A stretch of DNA of 64,000 bases from Barthelona sp. PCE (Eukaryota > Metamonada: BaSk clade): assembly GCA_040285745.1 (NCBI GenBank), contig JAUFOR010000002.1:62001-126000 (forward strand), written 5' to 3'. The notes beneath the pieces were generated by a model. The model did not search any database. It was not told the DNA's origin and saw only the letters and a list, made by a program, of their open reading frames with translations. Positions 7,851 to 17,545 of the stretch are shown one piece after another. The translations under genes were made by a program, and so were the position numbers. Each line of letters begins with the position of its first letter. Positions within the stretch are counted from its first letter, which is position 1.

Positions 7851-10800
7851 TTAAGATGGGCCAGATGGACGCCATACACGCTTTGGTTTAGCATTGTTGT
7901 TGCGTTCTGGGCGTCTAGCCTGACTAGACTTGGTGGGTCTCAAGAATGAACTTTGTTTCTTCATCCTGGGCTTGTGCGGGATGGAAACATCAGCAGCATC
8001 GAACGAACTGCTGCTCGGTTGCTTCTTGATAGACCTTTTTGCAGGTGCGACGCGATTTGATGACTCAAAGCTGTCCCAGCGACCGAGAACCGGGCTCTGA
8101 ACAACCTCAAACATCTCCGACTGATCGTTTATGTTAATTGATGAAACCGATTTAACCGGAGCGCGACGAGAACGTAGAATAAGGAGAAGCGGTACGCCAA
8201 TGATCAATACACAACCAATGATGACAGCCGCAGATAAGGCAGCAACCTCACCAGCGGACCACCCGGCTTCAGTGGGTGGAGGTGGGGTTGCGTCCACGTA
8301 TGTTTTAAGAGTGAATGGAGTTTCGATACGTTGGTCGACCACAATCTCTTGTGAGTTCTCAGTGAGATCCATTGAGGCGCTGACGCTCTTGATGAATGTA
8401 CGGCGGCCTGCCTCGACCAAATTCTCTTCGTCCTCGTTTGTAACATCGTCGTCACGTTCGATGAAATCAAAGCCAATCTCTCTACGGATACGTGATCCCG
8501 GAGGCAGCGTTGACTGCAGAGTGATAGTTAATGCAAGGTCATCATTATCGTGTGAGACGGTAAAGTTAACACCCTCCAGTGTATCAAGGCGTAGAGATAC
8601 AGATGTGTCAAAGACAATTGTTGCGTTGACATTGTAAGCATAGTGGTCACCTACGTTGCGCAGAGAGAAGTCTAGTTTGATCGATCCCTTCTGTTTTTTC
8701 TTCAGTCGTTGATTGTTTTTCTCCACAAATACACCGTTCTTGTAAGTTCCAAGCACAGCGGAGTATGAAACGGACAACCAGGCGCCCTTAGCCTGTGTGC
8801 GGAGAACAGTGGCACCTCTATCGTCCTCAATGATCTCATCGTCTTCGAAATCAGTGTAGTGATGCCACTTCCTGTTGACGATTGTACGCCAGCCGTTAGG
8901 CAGCTGTTCAGCCTTCATCAGTACAGCGACAGACGCCTTGGTGAGCTCTCCGTAGTCGGTCCTGAAGGGGAAGGTTGGGAAAACAGATGACAGGTTAACA
9001 ATCAAGTACCTGTAAGTGTTGTTGGGATCGTCAAGCACCTCAATCGAGACGTTACGAGTGGGGGTGACAGTGAGATCGTCGAACCATTCAACCATTTCAT
9101 CGCGCTCGTTTTCTGATCCGATGACGGCTCTCAGACCGTCAATCTCATCGAGTGTGGCATGCTTTGCGCCAACAATGTCGGTGTCGACGTCTCCGATGCG
9201 CAGTTTAGCAAATATATCGGTGGAGCGAACAGGTACATAGTAACACTTGCCCTTGAGACGACCATCCTTGAAGGGGATATAAAGATGCACATCCGGAGAC
9301 TCCCAGTCGATGGCGGGGAGGCCTTCCTCGCGGCGGAAGTACTCATGGTTGAATGATGTCGGAAGCACCAGGGTGGATCCAAAGTACTTATCCGGCAAAT
9401 CGGAGGATACGGTGATGTTCCACTTGTATAAGGCCTTATACCCGCTCTTGATCGTGAATACATTGACGTACTCCATGAGGCGGAATACAGGCTTGTATGT
9501 GTCAGAGTGGGTGACATATGGTTTCACAGTAATGTATGGCTGCAGCTCTGCAGGGATCTCAATGTTAAAGAAATTATATGCCGTCGGCTTATACACGATC
9601 TTATACTGATAGTCCGCTGGGTTGTCGCTTCCAATTTCCTCGTCCATATCCATGGCGTTAGAGTTCATCACAACGTCGTAACCTTCGAGATTTTCAATTG
9701 TCAGTTTCATGATCGTCGTGCGGTCTTCAATGCCCTTATCTGGGTACAACCAGGCTACGTAATCATTCTCACCACCAACATAAACGTTAACAGATGCGCG
9801 AGCTTGACCTAATGAGCTTATGTATGTCTGGCTTGTAATCTGGAACTCACTGAAGAGATCCTCAAAGTGCAACAGGGCCATCATACGGGCGCCGAAGGTG
9901 GGTACCTTGCTTGGGAGGAGCTCAGCTGTGAGGGAGATATCGTTGCGGACGGCTGGAATTGTTGGCACAGATGGAGATTGCATCTCGGACCACGAATTCA
10001 GTGTGTTGACAACAATCCAGGCAGTGTTATAACCAAAACCAATGGGAGTTGCTAGAGAGCGGAAAAAAATATTTTGGTAAGTCTTCATGGTATATGCAAT
10101 ATGCAACGATTCAAGACCACCACTTCTCTGATGGACACCAAAGTAAAGGTAGTCTGTCTCGTCTGTCTCCAGGAAGTTGTTGTAAGTAGAGATGTTGCTG
10201 GGGCCATACTGCCTGTCCAAAGTGCAGTCAAAGTCGTCAATACGATCATCATACTCTTGCATGAAGGGGTCGAGCGGCACAATGTAGTTGGTACGTGCGT
10301 GTGATCTGTAGTAGATCTTGTCCTTATTCTTCGGTGGGATTAAAATCTTGTTATTGAAAAGGCAAGTGTATATGTTCTTGTATGAACGTTCAGCGTTGGC
10401 AGCAGATGTGACGTTATGCATATACTTCCACCTGTTCACATCATAAAGCACAGCCTTTCCTCTGGAAACTCTGTTTGACTTTTGTTGACCAACGAGAATT
10501 GTATCGTCTCGATCTTGGAGATTGTCACTATACCAACCGCGTTTGTTGGATCCGTCAAACTTCTTCAGATCGCTGTATTCAAAGTCACCACCCTTTGGCG
10601 CCGTTGCCTTAGAGTAAACGGGATAGTAACCAACACCCTTGCGCATACCCAGCAAAAAGATAGATGTAGGCTTATCGTGGGGTGATACGGCATGTGACGG
10701 GATCGGGTTACTGACATCGAAGGGGTAGCCCTTGAGCAGGTTCGAATCATGGTAGTCAGGGTCAGCGATCAAATCGAACATCTTGTTTTCAAGATCGTCG

Positions 10801-13800
10801 TCGATATACCCCTCGGGATGGAACGCCTTTACCTTTGGTGAGAAGTTCCAATGTGAACCAGTTGCGTCAGAAGGACGACGGTTGAGATTGGGAATTGTTT
10901 TGAGATACGCCATACATGCCTCATCTTCGGAGTCAGCACATAACTTGGCACCAGCGATGGCATCAAGCTCGTTCTGTGTGAGGTTGCGACCACCGAGCGT
11001 GAAGTGCGAATAATCGTCAAGGTCTCCGCTGTAACAGGCACCGTATGAAGAATTCCACTTGTACACAGTGTCGATATCGGTCAAGTTACCCTCCTCAGTT
11101 TCCATCCATATGTAAGGGATTGAACCGCTCTCGCAAGCACCAATTTGGGGGCACTTCTTGATGATGGTATTGTCCTCACAGCTGGTGGGAAGCCACAGCT
11201 TCGGGTAGTTGCTCTTGATCACGACATAGACCTCAACGTCAAGATCCTTTCTGGTGTTCCAGAGTTTCTTCGTGTGGAAAGAGTGTGCGAAAGTCGTAAT
11301 GCGAATAGCTGGTGGGATAGGAGGCACATCAACATATGCTAGTCGCAGAGGGTGTCCGTTTAGACGTCCGAAAACGTCTCTTGCAAAGACAGCACTAGTT
11401 GCTTTAACGGCCGGAATTATGAGACCCTTTGTTCCTGTTTCGGTCTGTGCGATCTCAGCCATTGGGACAGCAGCAGTACCAGCAGCCATGGCGATGGAGA
11501 ACGCACCAGAAGGTGAGACTAGCGGCTTTTCATTAGTGTGAATCTCAGGGAAGTTGTGCACGGGGCGATGATACAGCTCCTGAGGGTACATTGTGAACAT
11601 AACAGGGTCTGCGGTTTCGAATTCCATTAAATCATTTGCAGCACCAGGTGCGCTATCCCAGGCCAGCTCCATCTCAAGCGCTGCCATACGGAAAACAGTG
11701 AGAGTGTCCATTTCGAACGTGTTTGTTGACATGTAATCAAAGATCATTGATCCGTCCACATCAAAGAGCAAATCTTCAACTATGTAGTTAGTTGAAACGT
11801 CACTCGTAACGTTTAGCACGTAAACAGTCATCTTTGTCTCGTGTGTGATACCCAGTTGGTTGGGCAACCATCCGCGCATGAATTTGAAAGATGCATGAGA
11901 CTCGTTCATACACACAACATCAAAGACGGCAACATGATCAGCGCTGATGAACACATCATCGATAAACTCGGAACAGTTCACGCCAGGCAGTGCAAACGAA
12001 ATTCTAGCACCCTTGCGTGATTCGTTACCCCAAATCCCAATCTTTCCCGACACGGCGTTCATGAAGACGAGATCTTCACCATAGAGCGTGTGCGTACCAT
12101 TGGCTTCGAATCCCTCCATGTCTAGCGGGTGCAGCACATCCGGATCAACGTTGGGCATGATCGTGTATGTGCGCTTGACTCTTCCCTCAGTTAGTTCTTC
12201 GATGTCCACCTCATTGAGGTCAATAACATCTCGGTCACACAGAGAGAGCGCCCAGTTACGCGCGGTAGAGGCCTCTAGACCCACAAAGCCGTCACTTTCG
12301 CGTGGCTCATTCGAGTAGTAACCACCTTCATCCGGCGGTCTTCTGTTTGAGCACTGTGAAAGCTCAGGCTTGATACGCTCAATCGTCAGCACATTGCTTG
12401 CGTTGAGGTGAAGTGGTACAGGTTGGTCTTTCATGAACAGAACATCGTTCCTCATAAATAGGACTTTCTTCTTCGATCTACCGTCGGTGTGGCTATACGT
12501 GTCGTTTTTGGCGAGAGATGACTCAGGAACCGCCCATGTATCCTGGAAGAACTCGATGGACGGGTGACCTAGCTCATAAAACTCATCAGAGTCGGTGAAG
12601 CAGGTTTCTTTTACCATAAAGGCATCAGAAATAACTTTTCCATGGTAGTTAGCGTTACTGACCTTGGGTTTTTCATGCAAAGGCTCAAAACCTGTGAGAT
12701 TACCACCCTTCATAACGCGACGGGGGCGAACAGATCGATCCCAATCGAACGCGAACTTGTGGTGTCTCTCCTTCGACATTGTGAAGTCAATATACTTGCT
12801 ATGGTTAAAGGTTTCAGTCATGGGGTACGTGTAGTCGCTAATATTATTGACTGCCTTGGTGTATGCTTCAGCATCGAATTCAAGGGCACGGCCGACTTCG
12901 TATTGGTTTGATCCGTCGCCCAGTGCTGCAATAAGGAGCACAGTAGATTTGAAAGTCACATTATGGGCAATAGCGTCGTTGGAGTTCTGAATCTCTGTGT
13001 GGTGCGTGAAGAACCTCATCTCATTAGTGATGGGGTAGAAGCCCGGTGGCTCAAGGTTCATCACAGTTCTGAAATATAGTGGCTGGACACACACAGCGCG
13101 CATAAAAGATATGCGCTGGTTAGTGCGCCCCAGGACATCAATGTACTTGACCTCATACATAGAGAGAGTGATGTCGGGAACACTCGTGAATGTAATATCA
13201 ATGACACGTAACTCAACAGTGATGTTGGACTTCTCCATCGGTGTAACATTCGACATGCTGCAGTTGAGCTGTATGCTTGACGTATACGTGTAATTGAGCG
13301 GAGTAGGGATCGTCGTATTGATACAGCCGTCCGGTACAGCGAGTAGCTCAAGTCCATCAGGAATCCACAATGTGACTGAGACGTCCGAGATGTCCTCGCT
13401 CCAAAGGTTTGCAAAACGAAGAACAGCGGATAAATCGACGATCTCACCACCAGGGATCATTCCGTCCTCGGTTGCACCAATTACGAACGAATCTACGAGA
13501 AGAGGGTCCATGATACTGGCTGCGAACGCAGAGAAAACATAACCATATGTCCATCCGTCATACATTGGGTTTGAGAACATGTTGATGACATAGCCTGCGC
13601 CCTGTTTGCGGTACGCAATTGCAGCCTTTGTACCATTGACGACGTCATCGAAGCCTTCGGAATTACGCTGGAAGATAGATGATGTGTGGTTCGAAAGCAC
13701 TCGCCAGTCGTTGTCCTCGTGGAGGGAGTCGGCTGGGTATGCCGAGGAGACAAGACGCGTGTACACATTAGACCCTGACATGGTCTTGTCACTGCACAAT

Positions 13801-14861
13801 GTCCTGTCAATGAACTCGTGGGTCGAAGTGATGTTCTCTGTGAACTCAGGGCATCCTGTAATTTGGGCAGTGATGCCCGAAGGGCGAACGAGACTGAGTG
13901 TCGGGTCCACAACATCGTTGTCAGTTTCAAATATGTTAAGTCGTTGGGCGATGTTGGCGGATTTACCCATTGCTAGGATTGAACCTCCAGCCTCGACGAA
14001 GCGTTTAAGAAGCGCCTCGTGGCCTTCGAAGTGACGCATAACACAAGGGAGACAGTCGTCCATATAGTCGCCCAATACAAGAAATTTAACGCGAAGACGA
14101 CCGAGGTTATCAAACAAGAAGAATGGATCTTCGAGATCTGTCCCGTTGAAGTAATACAGCTGGGATTTGAGAACGTCTTTGGGTTTCTTATCGATATAGT
14201 CACGATAATCATTCATACCCAAGAAGCAACGTGGATACTTTCCCCATATATAGTTCTTGAACAGGTCGCACGTGGCCGCAGATTCGTACGTGATGTACGC
14301 GGGCTTCTCGGTGATACCCCCCTCAGCACACTTCTCGTACATGCTGAAAATAGCAATTGAGCCATCATACATGGCCATTGAACGTCTGATTGACTTTTCC
14401 TCAGGGGAGTGCAGCCATCCGAAGTAATAGTCCCAGAGGTTGGGCAGGTTGGCAGAGTCAAGCTTGAAGTATGCGCCCTTTGTAAAACTGTAATTCATAG
14501 GCATGTCAGATGACACGTTGAGAAGACCAGTCATGTTGAATGCACGTGGGTAAAAGATTGTGGAGGACGAATCCTGGCTCAGGTAGCGGAACATGAATCG
14601 TCTGGACCTATACGATGATCCCTTAAGCATCTGTGACTGATCGTGTGCAGCTGGTACTACAAAAAGCTCGTCAAAGCTGATGAGCCCGTCATCAGAGGCA
14701 TCATTGTTTGCAACTTGCTTAAAGGATTGAAAATCCATTTCGTTTGCTTGATCCTCGTCAAAAACAGAAGTATAAGTTGGGAAAATATCGTGTTCAACCA
14801 TAAAGGCGCTTGAAGTAAGCATAAGTACACATATTGCGCATAAAAAAGTCAAAGCCCTCAT
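7851..14861 (-). CDS. Giant type I membrane glycoprotein with N-terminal EF-hand loop
   Basis: A 2336-aa protein starting at the ATG at 14859-14861; a TTG 12 codons upstream is ignored. Residues 1-19 form a signal peptide (basic, then an AL-rich core, ending SSA). Residues 54-65 (DASDDGLISFDE) fit a canonical EF-hand loop, with Asp1, Ser3, Asp5, Gly6, Ile8 and Glu12. The ectodomain carries many Asn-X-Ser/Thr sequons. Around residues 260-460 the pattern of strands and the AGGSILAMG turn suggest a class I glutamine-amidotransferase-like fold without an obvious catalytic site. Ig-like beta regions resembling DUF11 repeats occur near 480-590 and 2090-2180. One membrane segment lies at about 2205-2229, followed by a basic, Ser-rich tail of about 107 residues. 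I recognise no named family; a cell-surface or flagellar-membrane glycoprotein is the natural inference. Confidence 0.85.
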   Translation of the reverse strand: MRALTFLCAICVLMLTSSAFMVEHDIFPTYTSVFDEDQANEMDFQSFKQVANNDASDDGLISFDELFVVPAAHDQSQMLKGSSYRSRRFMFRYLSQDSSSTIFYPRAFNMTGLLNVSSDMPMNYSFTKGAYFKLDSANLPNLWDYYFGWLHSPEEKSIRRSMAMYDGSIAIFSMYEKCAEGGITEKPAYITYESAATCDLFKNYIWGKYPRCFLGMNDYRDYIDKKPKDVLKSQLYYFNGTDLEDPFFLFDNLGRLRVKFLVLGDYMDDCLPCVMRHFEGHEALLKRFVEAGGSILAMGKSANIAQRLNIFETDNDVVDPTLSLVRPSGITAQITGCPEFTENITSTHEFIDRTLCSDKTMSGSNVYTRLVSSAYPADSLHEDNDWRVLSNHTSSIFQRNSEGFDDVVNGTKAAIAYRKQGAGYVINMFSNPMYDGWTYGYVFSAFAASIMDPLLVDSFVIGATEDGMIPGGEIVDLSAVLRFANLWSEDISDVSVTLWIPDGLELLAVPDGCINTTIPTPLNYTYTSSIQLNCSMSNVTPMEKSNITVELRVIDITFTSVPDITLSMYEVKYIDVLGRTNQRISFMRAVCVQPLYFRTVMNLEPPGFYPITNEMRFFTHHTEIQNSNDAIAHNVTFKSTVLLIAALGDGSNQYEVGRALEFDAEAYTKAVNNISDYTYPMTETFNHSKYIDFTMSKERHHKFAFDWDRSVRPRRVMKGGNLTGFEPLHEKPKVSNANYHGKVISDAFMVKETCFTDSDEFYELGHPSIEFFQDTWAVPESSLAKNDTYSHTDGRSKKKVLFMRNDVLFMKDQPVPLHLNASNVLTIERIKPELSQCSNRRPPDEGGYYSNEPRESDGFVGLEASTARNWALSLCDRDVIDLNEVDIEELTEGRVKRTYTIMPNVDPDVLHPLDMEGFEANGTHTLYGEDLVFMNAVSGKIGIWGNESRKGARISFALPGVNCSEFIDDVFISADHVAVFDVVCMNESHASFKFMRGWLPNQLGITHETKMTVYVLNVTSDVSTNYIVEDLLFDVDGSMIFDYMSTNTFEMDTLTVFRMAALEMELAWDSAPGAANDLMEFETADPVMFTMYPQELYHRPVHNFPEIHTNEKPLVSPSGAFSIAMAAGTAAVPMAEIAQTETGTKGLIIPAVKATSAVFARDVFGRLNGHPLRLAYVDVPPIPPAIRITTFAHSFHTKKLWNTRKDLDVEVYVVIKSNYPKLWLPTSCEDNTIIKKCPQIGACESGSIPYIWMETEEGNLTDIDTVYKWNSSYGACYSGDLDDYSHFTLGGRNLTQNELDAIAGAKLCADSEDEACMAYLKTIPNLNRRPSDATGSHWNFSPKVKAFHPEGYIDDDLENKMFDLIADPDYHDSNLLKGYPFDVSNPIPSHAVSPHDKPTSIFLLGMRKGVGYYPVYSKATAPKGGDFEYSDLKKFDGSNKRGWYSDNLQDRDDTILVGQQKSNRVSRGKAVLYDVNRWKYMHNVTSAANAERSYKNIYTCLFNNKILIPPKNKDKIYYRSHARTNYIVPLDPFMQEYDDRIDDFDCTLDRQYGPSNISTYNNFLETDETDYLYFGVHQRSGGLESLHIAYTMKTYQNIFFRSLATPIGFGYNTAWIVVNTLNSWSEMQSPSVPTIPAVRNDISLTAELLPSKVPTFGARMMALLHFEDLFSEFQITSQTYISSLGQARASVNVYVGGENDYVAWLYPDKGIEDRTTIMKLTIENLEGYDVVMNSNAMDMDEEIGSDNPADYQYKIVYKPTAYNFFNIEIPAELQPYITVKPYVTHSDTYKPVFRLMEYVNVFTIKSGYKALYKWNITVSSDLPDKYFGSTLVLPTSFNHEYFRREEGLPAIDWESPDVHLYIPFKDGRLKGKCYYVPVRSTDIFAKLRIGDVDTDIVGAKHATLDEIDGLRAVIGSENERDEMVEWFDDLTVTPTRNVSIEVLDDPNNTYRYLIVNLSSVFPTFPFRTDYGELTKASVAVLMKAEQLPNGWRTIVNRKWHHYTDFEDDEIIEDDRGATVLRTQAKGAWLSVSYSAVLGTYKNGVFVEKNNQRLKKKQKGSIKLDFSLRNVGDHYAYNVNATIVFDTSVSLRLDTLEGVNFTVSHDNDDLALTITLQSTLPPGSRIRREIGFDFIERDDDVTNEDEENLVEAGRRTFIKSVSASMDLTENSQEIVVDQRIETPFTLKTYVDATPPPPTEAGWSAGEVAALSAAVIIGCVLIIGVPLLLILRSRRAPVKSVSSININDQSEMFEVVQSPVLGRWDSFESSNRVAPAKRSIKKQPSSSSFDAADVSIPHKPRMKKQSSFLRPTKSSQARRPERNNNAKPKRVWRPSGPS

Positions 14862-15137
14862 TGTAAGTATGTAAAAAAGCAGTAAAAAGCAAAACAAGTA
14901 ATCATATGCAGTTCTATCCTTTACACCATGCTAAACATGCGAGGTTATTTGCTATATCGTGGTTTTGATGGTATTAACACCAATATTACGAGTGCAATTT
15001 TTTGTTTTTGCCTGAATCTCTTTCTGCTGAATTATATCGGAATTTATGCAGCGAAACTGAGCTTTAATTCGTACAAGATTCCCTTTTGTCAAGCTTAAAT
15101 CATATTCAAACCAAATCCTTGTCATTTCATTTTTTTA

Positions 15138-15410
15138 ATGTCTTCCACAGCGGTCCAGAAGGTTTCCTTCAAGTTCATTCTTACAAGTGACAGGTCACAA
15201 CCATATAAGGTGATCGCAATTCCCGAAAGTGTCGCAATGAGCGTAGTAGTCAGATTTGTAGCCAATGCATTCAATCTTAATGCAGGCACCATCGCCTTAC
15301 TGAATAATTCGGGATCACCCATCATGCCCACTCTTTCTGCGGGTGAAGCTTTTTTGCAATACGGTAGTGATATCAGAGTGATATCTCGTGACAGAGTTGG
15401 TGCTTTTTAA
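15138..15410 (+). CDS. UFM1: Ubiquitin-fold modifier 1 (UFM1)
   Basis: A 90-aa protein that aligns end to end with UFM1: the KVSFKFILTSD opening, PYKV, a central VVRFVANAF helix, and the terminal IxxRDRVG. UFM1 is a ubiquitin-like protein matured by UFSP proteases, activated by UBA5, carried by UFC1 and attached by UFL1 to ribosomal protein RPL26 and other ER-linked targets. The functional C-terminal Gly is Gly88. Two residues, Ala-Phe, follow it where animals have Ser-Cys, so a precursor that must be cleaved is still made. The N-terminus is a few residues longer than in human. The ATG lies directly after a TCATTTTTTTA leader. The organism therefore probably has the UFMylation pathway; the other components are not in this window. 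Confidence 0.95.
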   Translation: MSSTAVQKVSFKFILTSDRSQPYKVIAIPESVAMSVVVRFVANAFNLNAGTIALLNNSGSPIMPTLSAGEAFLQYGSDIRVISRDRVGAF

Positions 15411-15751
15411 TCCTGCACAGCCCACGAATGATTTTGAGTAAATAGAACAACTAATGAAGTTCAGCATATCAAACTACACAGTGTTTTTTTTTTTTGAAAG
15501 GAAATGCATTCTTATAATTTGAAGTTCTGACTGCGCAGGCGCATGCTATATTGTATAAAAATCCACAATTCCAGTTTCAGGATGAATAGTTAAAGAATGT
15601 ACTCCAAGAACATAGTGCACTATACTAGCAGCTTCCGCAATTCAAATTTTTGTAAACAGCGCCGTGATAGCTTCATATCTACACATATGGTGCAACACAA
15701 AACAATATAATGAATAGTTTTAAGTTTGTTTTCATTTTTATCCTTTTCATA
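15411..15751. other. Intergenic region, 341 bp, with T12 tract
   Basis: Spacer between UFM1 and a coiled-coil gene. It has a run of twelve T at 15484-15495. Near its end it includes an upstream in-frame ATG (15710) whose 14 codons encode a Phe/Ile-rich stretch that looks like pyrimidine-rich leader rather than protein. No RNA gene was seen. Confidence 0.5.
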
Positions 15752-17545
15752 ATGAGTACGGGGCCACAATCATTGCGTAATAAGCGCACATTGGAGTCGG
15801 AGGCATTGATCTCGAAAACGATTATGCCACAAAGCACGAATGAAACGGAATCCCATAAAGTAGGGCAATTATTAAGTACGTACGAGCAAAAAATATCACT
15901 TTTGGAGAAGCAAAATAGCGAATATCGCCATTCACTACAGAATTTAGATTCACGATTTGGTGAAATTGCCACAAATTACAAAAGTCTTGAGTCTAACTCG
16001 GATAAGAAGCTGAAAGAAGCCAATTTTGCAGTGCTCCAGTACCAAACAGATAACGAGACGTTACTGCGCCAGAACCATGAGTTATGTGAGAAGAATGATA
16101 AACTGATTCAGGCAAACACAGAATTGTCCAATAAGTTGAATCAAATTAGTTCAAAGTTTGGAAGTCTTGTAGAGAGTCAAGAGCAGCTTATGGACCAGAA
16201 CGGTGATCTATTGTCTCAGAATACAACGTTAAAGGGAGTAATGGATGAGCTGAAACGCCAATTGATCAATTATAGTGAGATCCAGGGAACAAACACAGTT
16301 CTTACACAGAAGTTAGAGGAGCTAGAGAGTATGTATCTGTCTCTGAAAACTGATCACGAGGATACTACGAAGCAAAATTTTATTCAGTCGGAGGAGATTG
16401 AGAATCTGAGAGCAGCAACCAGTCTCGCCAAGAAGGGTGAGGAGGGCGTATATTCTAGGATGCAGGAGTTACTTAACAGGTGCACAACACTGCAGGATGA
16501 GTTAAATCTAACACTAAATAAGTTGCAACATAGCGAGCAGTACAATGCTGAGCTGGAACGAGATGTACAGATGATCCAAAAAGATTTCCATAAGCAGTTA
16601 CAGAGTCGAGAGAGCGTTATTATTGAGCAGAAGAACATTGAAATCCAACAAATTATGCAAAAATGTCAAGAGATCCAAAAGAGGGAGTTAAATCTTGAAT
16701 CGAAGATGGAGAGGATCCTTAAGGAAAAGCAAACCATGCAGAATCTGTACAACGAGAACTTAAAGAACCACCCCATCGAAATCAACAGATATCATGGTGA
16801 AACGCAACGCTTGGCACACACCATTAGTATGATGGAAAAGAAGCTTGATGATTTGACACACGAGCATGGATTGCTGCAGACAAAGTACAGCAACGTAAAG
16901 GAGAACAGCGAATTGCTTGAAATGGAACTTCGTACGACCAAAAAGAATCTGAACAGTGAGAATGATAGTCTAAAGACACAATTGTCAGAGTATGTTAAAC
17001 TAAGCTCGATGAAAGATCACGAGATCTCCTCCACCAAAAAAGAGATGGACCATTCACGCGAAATGCTTGAGGAGCGCAATCGGATTTTAACAATGACTAA
17101 CTCAGAACTGAACGATAAGCTCACATCATTAAACCAGAAGTACAGCGCCCGTAATAAGGAGTTTAGCGATATCATTGCCCAACAAGAAGCGTTCCAAAAG
17201 ACGCACCGTGAAGAGACGATGGTTATGATTGACGATTACGAATGCGATGTGTCCAAGTTAAAGGAGAGATTGCGCGTCGCATCGAACAAATTGCAACAGG
17301 GATCTCGTCTTAATGAGAAACTGAGGAGAAGCGAGGAATCACTGAGAGAAGAGCTTCAACACACACAAAGGACTTTACAAAGTATACAGTCTGAGCTTAA
17401 CATGACTCAGTCGACTCTGCGGCTAAAGGATGAGGCGCTAACAGGAGCAAAGAGGTACATGTCTGATCAACTTCACCAGTTGCTTCTAACGTCAAACACC
17501 GCCAAGTATGATACAAAGGCGTTCGAAATTACTGAAGAGAAGTGA
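15752..17545 (+). CDS. Long coiled-coil protein, unidentified
   Basis: A 597-aa protein that is almost entirely Gln/Glu/Lys/Leu-rich heptads from about residue 35 to 560, with no catalytic motif, predicting a rod about 75 nm long. I prefer the ATG at 15752 (MSTGPQSLRN). The frame opens at an ATG 42 bases upstream, but that extension (a Phe/Ile/Leu run) would place a signal anchor on an otherwise cytoplasmic-looking rod, and the DNA there has the TTTTCAT-type leader seen before other ATGs. The N-terminus (RNKRTLESE followed by YEQKISLLEKQNSEYR) is loosely like Mad1 or centrosomal coiled coils, but composition alone can give this. Its last 54 bases overlap the end of the convergent TatD gene. 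Confidence 0.75.
   Translation: MSTGPQSLRNKRTLESEALISKTIMPQSTNETESHKVGQLLSTYEQKISLLEKQNSEYRHSLQNLDSRFGEIATNYKSLESNSDKKLKEANFAVLQYQTDNETLLRQNHELCEKNDKLIQANTELSNKLNQISSKFGSLVESQEQLMDQNGDLLSQNTTLKGVMDELKRQLINYSEIQGTNTVLTQKLEELESMYLSLKTDHEDTTKQNFIQSEEIENLRAATSLAKKGEEGVYSRMQELLNRCTTLQDELNLTLNKLQHSEQYNAELERDVQMIQKDFHKQLQSRESVIIEQKNIEIQQIMQKCQEIQKRELNLESKMERILKEKQTMQNLYNENLKNHPIEINRYHGETQRLAHTISMMEKKLDDLTHEHGLLQTKYSNVKENSELLEMELRTTKKNLNSENDSLKTQLSEYVKLSSMKDHEISSTKKEMDHSREMLEERNRILTMTNSELNDKLTSLNQKYSARNKEFSDIIAQQEAFQKTHREETMVMIDDYECDVSKLKERLRVASNKLQQGSRLNEKLRRSEESLREELQHTQRTLQSIQSELNMTQSTLRLKDEALTGAKRYMSDQLHQLLLTSNTAKYDTKAFEITEEK

Noticed and set aside
8131-13930. Several 60-170 codon frames on both strands inside the giant glycoprotein gene
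   Set aside because: All lie inside one continuous 2336-codon frame with coherent signal peptide, ectodomain and membrane anchor.
14861-14880. ATACTTAC in the giant-gene leader, resembling the 5' end of U1 snRNA
   Set aside because: Only eight bases match, with no downstream stem-loops or Sm site.
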